From contig OZ241871.1 of NCBI GenBank assembly GCA_965202955.1, forward strand, positions 434,001 through 498,000: DNA of 64,000 nt. Reading direction: 5' to 3'. A program made the translations under genes and the position numbers. The notes below the pieces were generated by a model. It was not told where the DNA came from. It saw nothing but the letters and a program-made list of their open reading frames with translations, and did not search any database. Below, piece by piece: positions 53,679 through 62,690 of the stretch (positions are counted from its first letter, which is position 1; each line of letters begins with the position of its first letter). This DNA comes from Bin5 sp034422415. Its GTDB lineage: Bacteria > Chloroflexota > Anaerolineae > Caldilineales > Caldilineaceae.

Positions 53679-54716
53679 TCAAGAGACCATCTGGCCCAGC
53701 ACCTCTTTCACCCGCACCACCACCGAGTAATCCGCCTCCTGCCCCGGTCCCTCCAGCCGCAGCGTCTCCCAAACCCGCTCATAGACGCCGCCCGGCTCAA
53801 CGCCCAGCGCATCCAGGCAGCGGAACACCTCGCCGAAATAGCGCACCGATTCCACCATGTCCGTGTGCGACTCCCAGTGCGTCTGCGTCCCCTGCCGCTG
53901 GTAGCGGAAGTCGGCCGAAATCCTGACCTTGTCCGAATCATTGGCGATGCCGGCGTGCATCATCAGCGGGTGGAAGATCAGCGCATCGCCCATCCTGAAA
54001 TCCGAACGCAGCCACGCCCGACCTTCATTCCCGCCCTCCACATTGCCGGCCACCACCACGCCGCCATCAGCGCGCCACTCGTCGGCCTGCTCAGGACTCT
54101 CCGCCACGCCAAGGTAATCCTTGCCCTTCCACCAGACCTCGTGCAGCCCCTCCTGCTTCGAACCCTTGCCGAGCGCCAGTCCTCCGACCGTCTCTTCAAT
54201 CTCCATCAACGGTATCCACACCGTGCAGAACTCGACCGGACGGAAGAAATAGTAGTCCTGGTGGCCGGGCGTCGTAAACGAAAACTTCGGCCCATCCGCC
54301 GACTGCATGCTCCTCTTCCCGCTCAGCATCATCCGGATCCGCGTCTTGTTGTCCAGCCAGCAGAAAACCTCGCCGCCCAGCACCCTGCCCAGCAGCTCCA
54401 TCAGCTCCGGCGCCCTTGCCAGCTCCTCGAGCACGCCCAGCTTCACAATGTCCGCCGTCACCGCGCCGTCCGGCGACAGCTCATTGGACTCCGGCCACTT
54501 GCCCGACCAGACCGGCTCCGAGGTCGCCTCCTCATTCACGAAACCATGGGCCTTCAGCGCGCCGATCACCCGGTCCCGCACGCCTTCAATGCGCCCGCGG
54601 TCGAGCAAATCCCTGAAAAAGAGATAGCCGCTCTCTGCAAACTTCACCTGCAGCGTCGCGGCATCCTCCCCGTCCTGGTCGGAAATTTCGAATGGCGTGA
54701 AAGTTGTGTCCGGCAT
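53679..54716 (-). CDS. PhyH-family Fe(II)/2-oxoglutarate dioxygenase
   Basis: 345 residues, ATG start. Iron ligands His152-x-Asp154 (PGHQDYYF) and distal His254 (MMHAGIAND), followed by VRISADFRY with the 2-oxoglutarate Arg. The HQD rather than HRD or HKD spacing motif and the long N-terminus set it apart from the other eight PhyH proteins. It lies upstream of the promoter for the importer and is probably transcribed separately. Confidence 0.88.
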   Translation of the reverse strand: MPDTTFTPFEISDQDGEDAATLQVKFAESGYLFFRDLLDRGRIEGVRDRVIGALKAHGFVNEEATSEPVWSGKWPESNELSPDGAVTADIVKLGVLEELARAPELMELLGRVLGGEVFCWLDNKTRIRMMLSGKRSMQSADGPKFSFTTPGHQDYYFFRPVEFCTVWIPLMEIEETVGGLALGKGSKQEGLHEVWWKGKDYLGVAESPEQADEWRADGGVVVAGNVEGGNEGRAWLRSDFRMGDALIFHPLMMHAGIANDSDKVRISADFRYQRQGTQTHWESHTDMVESVRYFGEVFRCLDALGVEPGGVYERVWETLRLEGPGQEADYSVVVRVKEVLGQMVS

Positions 54717-55419
54717 CCGCCCCTCCCTTCCTACATTTCGCGATTATGCTCAGCCAAAATCTCCTCGCATCCGCAGCTGAAACGCCCAACAACCCCTGCC
54801 GCTCCCCTCTACCGTGGCCCATATCATCCGCCTCGGGGCGCAGTAGGGAGCCGCCGCCCGGTTGCTAACGTTCAATTGGATGGCCGGCCGCAAGCGGCCT
54901 CTCTTGTGCGTGGAAGTACCCGCGTAACACCCCCCTGACAACGCCAAAAGGCAGCCCCTGTTCCGTTCTGAAAGCAGAGCCGCCGCGGCCATTCACAAAT
55001 CGACCTCGCACACTGGAAATTACGTCGGAGAAAACTGAAAACCAAGAGCAGTATATTTTACCGTTTCCCAATCCGCAACAGGAGGGAATCCGCCCCCTGA
55101 ACCGCGCGTTGACACATCGATAAGTAAGTGTTAGCATCGGGCCAAACAACCGACAGACAACGTTGTCCTCGTTCACACCGGCTCCGTTCCGATGTACCTG
55201 CGCCCAGCAGTTCCTCTTGCAGATGCCCGCCGCGCACCAGAGCACGGCAGGAGAAAGGAGCGGCGCCAAAACCGCAATCGTCCCGAATCTGATTCTCCAG
55301 GAATCCCTGAACTTGCGAACCTTACCGGTGCACACTGTCAGGACCCGTGACGCGATATCTTGCGCGAAACACCTTTCATCGTCCTTGAACTGAGAACGAC
55401 TCACAAAGGAGAGGAGAAA
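54717..55419 (+). promoter_or_regulatory. Divergent intergenic region with promoter for cluster G
   Basis: 703 bases with no convincing gene; a 179-codon minus-strand frame shows no domain or codon pattern of a gene. On the + strand: -35 TTGACA (55109-55114), 17-base spacer, -10 TAGCAT (55132-55137), leader of about 275 bases, and a strong ribosome-binding site AAAGGAGAGGAG before the ATG at 55420. The leader length is close to those of the sugar-binding genes, but the T-tract element is absent. Confidence 0.55.
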
Positions 55420-57120
55420 ATGGAGGGCAAGATGAACGACAGGATTTCTCGCCGGCAGTTTTTGAAGGTGTCAGCATTCACAGCGGCCAGCATCGCCGCG
55501 GCCGCATGTGCACAACCCGCGGCGCCCGCCGCACCCGAAACCGAAGCTCCGGCAGCCGATGCGGAAATGGCCGACGGCGGCGTTCCCCAGGGCGGCATCA
55601 TCCGCTACAAGGGCTCCGGCGGCCGCACGACCTACTTCTCACCCCTGTGGTTCTACGAGACGACCGCCTGGCACAACACCATGAAACTGGTCTGGCCCGG
55701 CCTCGTCATACACAACACCTCGGGCGGCATGGACCCCTATCTGGCCGAGAGCTTCGAGGTTAGTGATGACGCCACAAGCGTCACCTTCCACCTGCCGGCC
55801 GCGGCCCAGTGGAGCGACGGCGTCCCCCTGACCGCCCACGACGTCAAGTGGACCTATGAGCGCTTCCTCACGCCCGGTTTCCTCGACATGACGGCCGGAG
55901 GCTGGGGTTTCCTCGACGGCAACCTGATCGAAGGCTATGTCGCCTTCGCCGAAGGCTCGGCAGACGAGGTCACCGGCATCCAGATCATCGACGACCATAC
56001 CGTCCGCTTCCAGCTCGTCCAGCCCGACGTCACCTTCCTGCGCCTCCTCTACCGCTCGATTGCGCCCAGCCACATCTACGAGAACGCCACCTCGATCGAG
56101 GAGATCGAAGCCAATCCCTGGAACGCCCACTCGGACGTACACTCGGGACCGTTCCGCCTGGTCGAGTATAAGGAGACGCAGTACATCGAGCTCGAAGCGG
56201 TACGCCCCTACTGGCTCGACCTGCCCTACCTGCATGAAGCCAATGTCGACAAGATCATCATGTTCCAGAATCTGTCGCCGGAAGCGGCCATCGCCAAGGT
56301 GGAAGCGGGCGAACTGGAGATCCTGGAACGCGCGGGCGGCGATATCCTGCAGCGCGCCAGCGAAATGGACGGCGCAACCCTGACCTGCAATCCTTCACCC
56401 TCTTTCGGCGGCATCGGCGTCAACGGCCGCAAGGAGTACCTCTTTGACAAGCGGGTCCGGCAGGCGATGATGCACGCGATTGACCGCGACGTGCTCAATA
56501 TTCTCAGATGGGAAGGTCTGGGCCAGCCAATCACCTCGCCGGTGAACTTCCCCGACTGGGCCGCCAACCCCGACGTAGATCCCTACGAGCATGACCCGGA
56601 CAAAGCCCGCGCCATCCTCGAAGAGGTGGGATGGGACTTCGATCGCGAGATCATCTTCCAGAGCCATGCAGAAGGCGAAGACCCGATCGCCGCCTATGTG
56701 CAGCAGGCGCTGGGCGAGGCCGGCATCAAGGTCAAGATCATCCATGTCAAGTACAGTGCCTTCATCGAAATCATGCGCGAAGGCAACATGGACCTCTGGG
56801 CCGAGGCCGGTTACGACGGCAGCCACCCCGCCCTGGTCGCCGCGCACTGGAATTGCGGCGGCGTCTACTCGGAGTGGACCGCCTACTGCAACGAGGAGCT
56901 GGATGAACTGGTGAGCATGTCGGCCGCAACCATCGATCCTGAAGCGGCGCAAGAGATTGCCTGGAAGATTTCGGCGATCATGAACGACGAGCTGCCCTAC
57001 CTGTGGGTTACGCAGGACCCGCTTTGCCATCTGGTCAGCGACAAGGTCGGCAACTTCATCTGGAATCCCAGCCTGGGAGACACCTCCTTCAACGCGGCCG
57101 ACTGGTACCTCAAAGAGTAG
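55420..57120 (+). CDS. Peptide/nickel-type solute-binding lipoprotein (SBP family 5)
   Basis: 566 residues from ATG 55420. Tat motif SRRQFLKVSA, lipobox AAAACAQ, Pro/Ala/Glu-rich linker, then the family-5 domain (VTFHLPAAAQWSDG, HAIDRDVLNILRW). Binds a peptide-like or other small compound and delivers it to the DppBC pair downstream. A hairpin (57181-57217) follows. Confidence 0.93.
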   Translation: MEGKMNDRISRRQFLKVSAFTAASIAAAACAQPAAPAAPETEAPAADAEMADGGVPQGGIIRYKGSGGRTTYFSPLWFYETTAWHNTMKLVWPGLVIHNTSGGMDPYLAESFEVSDDATSVTFHLPAAAQWSDGVPLTAHDVKWTYERFLTPGFLDMTAGGWGFLDGNLIEGYVAFAEGSADEVTGIQIIDDHTVRFQLVQPDVTFLRLLYRSIAPSHIYENATSIEEIEANPWNAHSDVHSGPFRLVEYKETQYIELEAVRPYWLDLPYLHEANVDKIIMFQNLSPEAAIAKVEAGELEILERAGGDILQRASEMDGATLTCNPSPSFGGIGVNGRKEYLFDKRVRQAMMHAIDRDVLNILRWEGLGQPITSPVNFPDWAANPDVDPYEHDPDKARAILEEVGWDFDREIIFQSHAEGEDPIAAYVQQALGEAGIKVKIIHVKYSAFIEIMREGNMDLWAEAGYDGSHPALVAAHWNCGGVYSEWTAYCNEELDELVSMSAATIDPEAAQEIAWKISAIMNDELPYLWVTQDPLCHLVSDKVGNFIWNPSLGDTSFNAADWYLKE

Positions 57121-57180
57121 CCGGCGCAGAACGATCAACTACGGCGGGCGCAGCGGGCGACCGCCGCTTCCATGCTGAAC

Positions 57181-57217
57181 CGGACAGGTGGTTGGCGCGA
57201 CGCCGACCGCCTGCCCG
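57181..57217 (+). promoter_or_regulatory. Long hairpin between binding-protein gene and permease
   Basis: Arms 57181-57197 and 57201-57217 form a 17-base stem with two G-U pairs and one mismatch, loop CGA. No T-run. It occupies the gap before the DppB-like GTG start at 57240, as in the other importer operons. Confidence 0.6.
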
Positions 57218-57239
57218 ACTTGTGCGAAAGGCGTAGCTT

Positions 57240-58232
57240 GTGGGCAGGTATCTCGTCAAGCGCCTGATGCTGATGGTCCCGGTCCTGTTTGTCATCAGCC
57301 TGGTCAACTTCGCTCTCTATAGCTTCGCGCCCGGCGACCCCGTCACCCTGATGATGAACCCCATCCTCGCCACCTCCGGCGCCGGGTCGCGCATGACGAT
57401 GGAGAAGCTGGATAAGATGATCGAAACGCAGCGCGAAATTCGCGGCCTCAATCGGCCGTGGTATGTGCGCTACGTTTTCTGGCTGGGCGAACTGGCGCGC
57501 GGCAATCTAGGGCGTTCGATGGTCTCCAAAATCCCCGTCTCCGAGATCATCGGCGACTTCACCTGGCCTTCAGTCCAGCTAAACATCCTCAGCATTGCCT
57601 TGAGCACCTTTCTCGGGGTCGCGTTGGGCGTGCTTCAGGCGGTGAGGAAATACTCGCTCTTTGACTACACGGCCGCCTTCTTCTCCTTTTTCTACGTCAG
57701 CATGCCCGGCTTCTTCCTGGCCATGCTCCTGATCTACATCTTCGCCCTCGTGCTCGGCTGGCTGCCGACCAGCGGCTATGAAACCGTGGGCATGCCCTTT
57801 TCATTTTGGGACCGCCTGCGCCACCTGATCCTGCCGGCCGCCACGCTCAGTTTCGGCGGGCTGCCCTACATCATGCGCATCACCCGCACCGCCATGCTCG
57901 AGGTGATGGGGGAAGACTATATCCGTACCGCCCGTGCCAAGGGGCTGTCAGAAAAGCTGGTCATGCTCAAGCACGCCCTGCGCAACTGCCTCATCCCCGT
58001 CACCACGCTGGTTGGCGGGATGATCATGTGGCTGTTCGGCGGCTCGGTCATCGTCGAGACCGTCTTCGCCTGGCCTGGGCTGGGCCTCCTGTTTATCCGC
58101 GTGGTCAGGGAACGCGACTACCCGGTGATTATGGGCCTGGTCATGATCAGCTCCCTCCTGAGTATCGTCGTAATCCTGTTGACCGACGTGGTCTACACCA
58201 TGGTTGACCCGCGCGTGCGCCTGGAGAGATAA
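57240..58232 (+). CDS. Peptide-type ABC transporter permease, DppB-like
   Basis: 330 residues, GTG start. N-terminus MGRYLVKRLMLMVPVLFVIS with SFAPGDP, six membrane segments, coupling motif DYIRTARAKGLSEKLV and KHALRNCLIP, C-terminal VDPRVRLER. Two bases separate its stop from the next start. Confidence 0.93.
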   Translation: MGRYLVKRLMLMVPVLFVISLVNFALYSFAPGDPVTLMMNPILATSGAGSRMTMEKLDKMIETQREIRGLNRPWYVRYVFWLGELARGNLGRSMVSKIPVSEIIGDFTWPSVQLNILSIALSTFLGVALGVLQAVRKYSLFDYTAAFFSFFYVSMPGFFLAMLLIYIFALVLGWLPTSGYETVGMPFSFWDRLRHLILPAATLSFGGLPYIMRITRTAMLEVMGEDYIRTARAKGLSEKLVMLKHALRNCLIPVTTLVGGMIMWLFGGSVIVETVFAWPGLGLLFIRVVRERDYPVIMGLVMISSLLSIVVILLTDVVYTMVDPRVRLER

Positions 58233-58234
58233 GA

Positions 58235-59119
58235 TTGGCTGTACTGCAGATCGAAGAGCCAACCGAAACACTCAGTTCACGCGCCTGGGCACGCTTTCGC
58301 CGTCACCGTCTGGCGATTGCAAGCACTGTCGTCCTTGCCGCCATTCTCCTGCTGGTCATCGCCGCGCCCCTTCTTGCCCCCCACGGCCCTATTTATCTTG
58401 ACGTCATGAATCGTTTCGCCTCCCCCGACGCCGACCACTGGCTCGGCACCGACCGGGTCGGACGCGATGTCTGGGCCCGCGTGCTCTATGGGGGCCGCGT
58501 CTCACTCTCCGTTTCACTCGTCATCACCGGCATCCTGTTCACCATCGGCATCGTGGCCGGCGCCGTCTCCGGCTACGCCGGCGGCGCGGTCGACGTCATC
58601 CTGCAGCGGACGATGGAGATCGTAAACGCCATGCCCGCGCTGATCATTGTCATCAGCATCGCCGCGCTTACCGGCGACCCCAACATCGTCGTCACCATGA
58701 TCGTCCTCGGCCTGCTCGGCTGGGGCGAGATCTACCGCTTCGTGCGGGGACAGATCCTGTCGCTGCGCGAAGAGGATTTTGTCATGGCGGCGCGCAGCAT
58801 CGGTGTGACGCAGAGAAAGATCGTTCTGCGCCACGTTCTCCCCAACGTCGTCCCCTACCTTGTTGTCCAGCTCGCATTCAGCCTGCCGGGCGCGATCCTG
58901 ACCGAGACCTCGCTCAGCTTCCTCGGCCTGGGCGTACAGGAGCCGACCGCGAGCTGGGGCAACGTCGTCGGCGCGGTGCGCTCGCTCGACAACCTCGAAA
59001 AGAGGCCCTGGATGTGGCTGCCGGCCGGCTTCATGATCACGCTCACCGTCCTCTGTATCAACTTTATCGGCGACGCGCTGCGCGACGCGCTCGACCCGCG
59101 CGCCCTGATCGAAAAATAG
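58235..59119 (+). CDS. Peptide-type ABC transporter permease, DppC-like
   Basis: 294 residues, TTG start. N-terminal membrane segment, GTDRVGRDVWAR, coupling motif DFVMAARSIGVTQRKI with RHVLPNVVPY, and C-terminal GDALRDALDPRA. Completes the importer of cluster G; no ATPase genes follow. Confidence 0.93.
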   Translation: MAVLQIEEPTETLSSRAWARFRRHRLAIASTVVLAAILLLVIAAPLLAPHGPIYLDVMNRFASPDADHWLGTDRVGRDVWARVLYGGRVSLSVSLVITGILFTIGIVAGAVSGYAGGAVDVILQRTMEIVNAMPALIIVISIAALTGDPNIVVTMIVLGLLGWGEIYRFVRGQILSLREEDFVMAARSIGVTQRKIVLRHVLPNVVPYLVVQLAFSLPGAILTETSLSFLGLGVQEPTASWGNVVGAVRSLDNLEKRPWMWLPAGFMITLTVLCINFIGDALRDALDPRALIEK

Positions 59120-59128
59120 GAGCCCACG

Positions 59129-60226
59129 ATGTCCCAGATTCCTTTCGTGCTCAAAGTCGGACAGGTCCGCACCTACGGGGAGGGCCAGAACTTCGGTTGG
59201 GTGCGCAGCGCCCAGAGCCCGGACGGTACCATCTATTTCTGCAAGAACATGAAATCGGTCGACGGCGGCCGCAGCGTCGTGGCGCACGACGACGACCGCT
59301 GGGCGCGCATCCTGCGCCCGAACCAGCCGCGCGACTACGGCGAGGAGCACCGCCTCATCTCGATCCGCTGGCGGCCCGGCCTCTTCGTCGCGCTCAGCCA
59401 GAGCGTCGAATACGAGTCCCAGGGCGTCTACCACGCGCAGCTGTGGCGCTCAACCGACGACCTCGAAAACATCGAAGAGATCACCACCGTCCTGCGCATC
59501 CCCGACGGCCCGCGCCGCAAACGCGAACCCGGCGAATGGTACGGCCTCTACGCCTGGCGCAACATTGTCGAAATGCCGGACGGCGCGCTGCTCGCCACGA
59601 TCGAGGGCAACTTCCACAGCGACCGCGTCGCGCCGATCGGCGCCCGCAACAGGGACGAGATCCACTCGGAAGAGCCCTACAAGCTCAGGACCTCGGTCGT
59701 CCGCTCGACCGACGGCGGGGAATCGTGGGACTACATCTCGACCGTAGCCCGCCCGTCCGAGGACGACGACGCGGTCGGCGAAGGCTTCGCCGAGCCCAGC
59801 TTTACGCTGCTCGACAACGGCGACCTCTTCTGCATCATGCGCAGCGGCAACTACACGCCGCTCTACAGCGCAAGAAGCTCAGATGGAGGAAACAGTTGGG
59901 AGGGTCCGGTCTACACCGGCCTCGAGCGCGGCCTTGATCCCTGCCTGCTCAGACTGGCCGACGGCCGCCTGCTCTGCTGCTACGGCATGCGCTATCCCGC
60001 CGGCACGCCGGGAGGTCCAGGTGAATCGGGCAAGGGAGCAGGCCTGCTCAAACTCGCCATCAGCGAAGACGGCAGCGGCCGCGACTGGGTCGAGACCATC
60101 ATCGGCGAGGGGCTAGGCTCCGCCTACTCGACCATCTACGAGGTCGAGCCAAATCTGATCTTCTGCCAGGTCGACGGCTGGTACTGGCATGTCATGCTCA
60201 GGCCGCGGATCCCCGATACGCTCTGA
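59129..60226 (+). CDS. BNR/Asp-box sialidase-like protein, tandem copy 1
   Basis: 365 residues, ATG start seven bases after AGGAG. Asp-box motifs STDGGESW and SSDGGNSW are clear and SVDGGRSV is a degenerate third. No signal peptide. It is followed by a second copy of the same length and nearly the same sequence, so this is a recent tandem duplication. It likely acts on the compound taken up by the importer upstream. The reaction is unknown: Asp boxes only show the propeller fold. Confidence 0.83.
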   Translation: MSQIPFVLKVGQVRTYGEGQNFGWVRSAQSPDGTIYFCKNMKSVDGGRSVVAHDDDRWARILRPNQPRDYGEEHRLISIRWRPGLFVALSQSVEYESQGVYHAQLWRSTDDLENIEEITTVLRIPDGPRRKREPGEWYGLYAWRNIVEMPDGALLATIEGNFHSDRVAPIGARNRDEIHSEEPYKLRTSVVRSTDGGESWDYISTVARPSEDDDAVGEGFAEPSFTLLDNGDLFCIMRSGNYTPLYSARSSDGGNSWEGPVYTGLERGLDPCLLRLADGRLLCCYGMRYPAGTPGGPGESGKGAGLLKLAISEDGSGRDWVETIIGEGLGSAYSTIYEVEPNLIFCQVDGWYWHVMLRPRIPDTL

Positions 60227-60308
60227 GCCGGATGGCATCGCACGCAGCTCTCAATTAGGCATGAAACGGGCGCGGCTGCGCTCGCCGAACGGAACACAGG
60301 AGACCACA

Positions 60309-61406
60309 ATGTCCCAGCTCCCTTTCGTGCTCAAAATCGGAGAGGTCCGCAACTTCGGCGAGGGTCGCAACTTCATCTGGGTCCGTTGCGTCCAAGGCCC
60401 CGAAGGCACGATATACTTTCGCGGCAAGATGAAATCGACCGACGGCGGCCGCAGCGTCGGCGCCCACGACGATGACCGCTGGGAACGCATCCTGCGGCCC
60501 AACAATCCGGACGGCATCGGCGAGGAAAACCTCTTCATCGCCCATCTCTGCCGCCCCGGCCTCTTCATCGCGCTCGGCCAAGACACAGAGTATGAGTCCC
60601 TCGGCGTTTACCGCGGCCCGCTGTGGCGCTCCACGGATGATCTTGAAACGATCGAAGAGTCGACCGCGGTATTCCGTATCCCCGACGGCCCGCGCCGCAA
60701 ACGCAAGCGCTACGAGTGGTACGGCATCTACGCGTGGCGCAATATCGTCGAAATGCCCGACGGCGCCCTGCTCGCCACCATCGAAGGCAACTTCCACTCC
60801 GACCGCGTCGTGCCCGTCGGCCACCGCAACCGGGACGAGTTCCCGGGCGACGAGCCCTACAAGCTGCGCACCGCGATCGTGCGCTCGACCGACAACGGCG
60901 ATTCGTGGGACTACGTTTCGACCGTCGCCCGTCCGACCGAAGACGATGACGCGGTCGGCGAAGGCTATGGCGAGCCCAGCTTCGTCCAGCTCGACAACGG
61001 CGACCTCTTCTGCATCATGCGCAGCGGCAACTACACGCCCCTCTACAGCGCGCGCAGCACCGATGGTGGCAATACGTGGGAGGGACCGGTCTACACCGGG
61101 CTGGAACGCGGCCTGGACCCCTGCCTGATCAAGCTCGCCGACGGGCGCCTGCTCTGTTGCTACGGCGTGCGCTATCCCGCCGGGTCGCCGGGGGGGCCCG
61201 GAGAGGAGGGCATGGGCTCCGCCCACATCAGACTGGCCATCAGCGAGGACGGCAACGGCCGCGAGTGGGCCGAGACCACTATCGGCGTAGGCATTGGCTC
61301 CTCTTATCCGACCATCTACGAGGTCGAGCCCAACCTGATCTTCTGCCAGGTCGACGGCTACTACTGGCGGGTGATGCTCAGGCCAAGGATTCCGGACAGG
61401 CTGTGA
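60309..61406 (+). CDS. BNR/Asp-box sialidase-like protein, tandem copy 2
   Basis: 365 residues from ATG 60309, with AGGAG upstream; a longer frame from 60189 overlaps copy 1 and has no support. It begins MSQLPFVLKIGEVRNFGEG against MSQIPFVLKVGQVRTYGEG in copy 1. Asp boxes STDNGDSW and STDGGNTW. Differences from copy 1 are scattered rather than clustered, so both appear functional. Last gene of cluster G, converging on the dipeptidase-like gene. Confidence 0.83.
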   Translation: MSQLPFVLKIGEVRNFGEGRNFIWVRCVQGPEGTIYFRGKMKSTDGGRSVGAHDDDRWERILRPNNPDGIGEENLFIAHLCRPGLFIALGQDTEYESLGVYRGPLWRSTDDLETIEESTAVFRIPDGPRRKRKRYEWYGIYAWRNIVEMPDGALLATIEGNFHSDRVVPVGHRNRDEFPGDEPYKLRTAIVRSTDNGDSWDYVSTVARPTEDDDAVGEGYGEPSFVQLDNGDLFCIMRSGNYTPLYSARSTDGGNTWEGPVYTGLERGLDPCLIKLADGRLLCCYGVRYPAGSPGGPGEEGMGSAHIRLAISEDGNGREWAETTIGVGIGSSYPTIYEVEPNLIFCQVDGYYWRVMLRPRIPDRL

Positions 61407-61427
61407 GCGGGGCGGCGCCGAGCGGGT

Positions 61428-62453
61428 TCAGGATACCCACACGTCGCCGAACAGCCGCAGCCAGTTCCCGCCCAGGATCTTGGCTGCGTCGTCTGGGCTG
61501 TAGCCCCGCTCGAGCAGCACCACGGCCAGGTTCGGCATGTCGGCCGGCGTTTCCAGCCCGGGCGGATAGAGCTGGACCTTCCTGTAGTCGATCGCCGGGT
61601 CAGCCACAAACTTGCCGGGGTATTTGGTCCCCTGCTGCGACAGAATGTAGTTCCAGAAGGCGTCGGGCTGGTCCTGGGTAAAATCGTTGCCCACGCCGAC
61701 GTGGTCGATTCCGACCCGCGCCACGAGGTCATCGATCGCGTCGACAAAGTCGGCCAGCGTCGACGCGGGACCCTTGCGCAGGAAGGTCGTAATCGACGTC
61801 GCGCCGATCACGCCGCCCTTCTCGGCACAGCGCGTGATCGCCTCGTCGGTCTTGTTGCGCTCGGTGTCATAGTAGGACTTGGCGTTGGCGTGCGTGATCG
61901 CCACCGGCCGCGCCGACGCCTCGATCGCCTCGACCGTCGTCCGTTCGCCCACGTGCGACAGGTCGATGACGATGCCCAGCCGGTTCATCTCCGCGACCGC
62001 GTCGACACCGAAGTTGCTCAGCCCGTCGTCGCGGCGTTCAAAACAGCCGTTCCCCAGCAGATTGCGTTCGTTGTAGGTCAGCTGGATCACCCGCACGCCC
62101 AGGGCGTGGAACAGGGCCAGCCGGTCCAGGTGGTTCTCGATCGGCGTCGCGTTCTGAAAACCCAGGATCACGCCGACCTTCCCATCCCGCTTCGCCTGCA
62201 AAATATCCTCGACCCTCTTCACCTGCATCAGCAGATCTTCATACCTTCTGATGCGGTGCAGCCACGCCGCGATATTGTCCAGCGTCTGAGAAAAACCTTC
62301 CAGCGTCGCGGTCGTCGCGTTAAACGCCGTGATCGCGCCCGCCTGAAGACTCTCGATCACCGCCGGGCTGTCCCAGTTGCTCACGTTCAGGCTGTCGATC
62401 ACGACCGCGTCCCGGTAAAACGCACGCGCATCCGCTTCGAATGACTCGCTCAC
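61428..62453 (-). CDS. Membrane-dipeptidase (M19)-like amidohydrolase missing part of the metal site
   Basis: 341 residues from GTG 62453, five bases after AAAGGAG; the longer frame to 62609 is not needed. TIM-barrel M19 fold: LGVRVIQLTYNERN, IDLSHVG and ITHANAK retain the two later metal-binding His residues, and VGVGNDF the late Asp. The N-terminal HxD ligands (usually IDGHND) read IDSLNV, and the bridging Glu region reads GFQNATPIEN. It may bind one metal or have another function. Renal-dipeptidase-like enzymes cleave dipeptides. Faces the cluster G genes tail to tail. Confidence 0.82.
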   Translation of the reverse strand: MSESFEADARAFYRDAVVIDSLNVSNWDSPAVIESLQAGAITAFNATTATLEGFSQTLDNIAAWLHRIRRYEDLLMQVKRVEDILQAKRDGKVGVILGFQNATPIENHLDRLALFHALGVRVIQLTYNERNLLGNGCFERRDDGLSNFGVDAVAEMNRLGIVIDLSHVGERTTVEAIEASARPVAITHANAKSYYDTERNKTDEAITRCAEKGGVIGATSITTFLRKGPASTLADFVDAIDDLVARVGIDHVGVGNDFTQDQPDAFWNYILSQQGTKYPGKFVADPAIDYRKVQLYPPGLETPADMPNLAVVLLERGYSPDDAAKILGGNWLRLFGDVWVS

Positions 62454-62690
62454 AATGACTCCTTTTCCAGTCTGATCACTAGACTGCGAGAAACTGCTGA
62501 GTTGAAAACCATGCACGATAAACCAGGGACTATCTTTCCATAATTCAAAAAGGTGCTGGCCCCGACGCTGAAGTAGCTGCAACGCATTGAGTTCTCTCGC
62601 CGGGTTCAATTACACTTGACAAACATTGCTTATCATGCCAACATGGGGTCAACACTATCCCCCGGGGCCTAACCAACAAGGAATGGAAGG

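Noticed and set aside
54865..55404. 179-codon minus-strand open frame in the divergent intergenic region
   Set aside because: No start signal, no domain, biased composition, and it covers the promoter and leader of the + strand importer gene.
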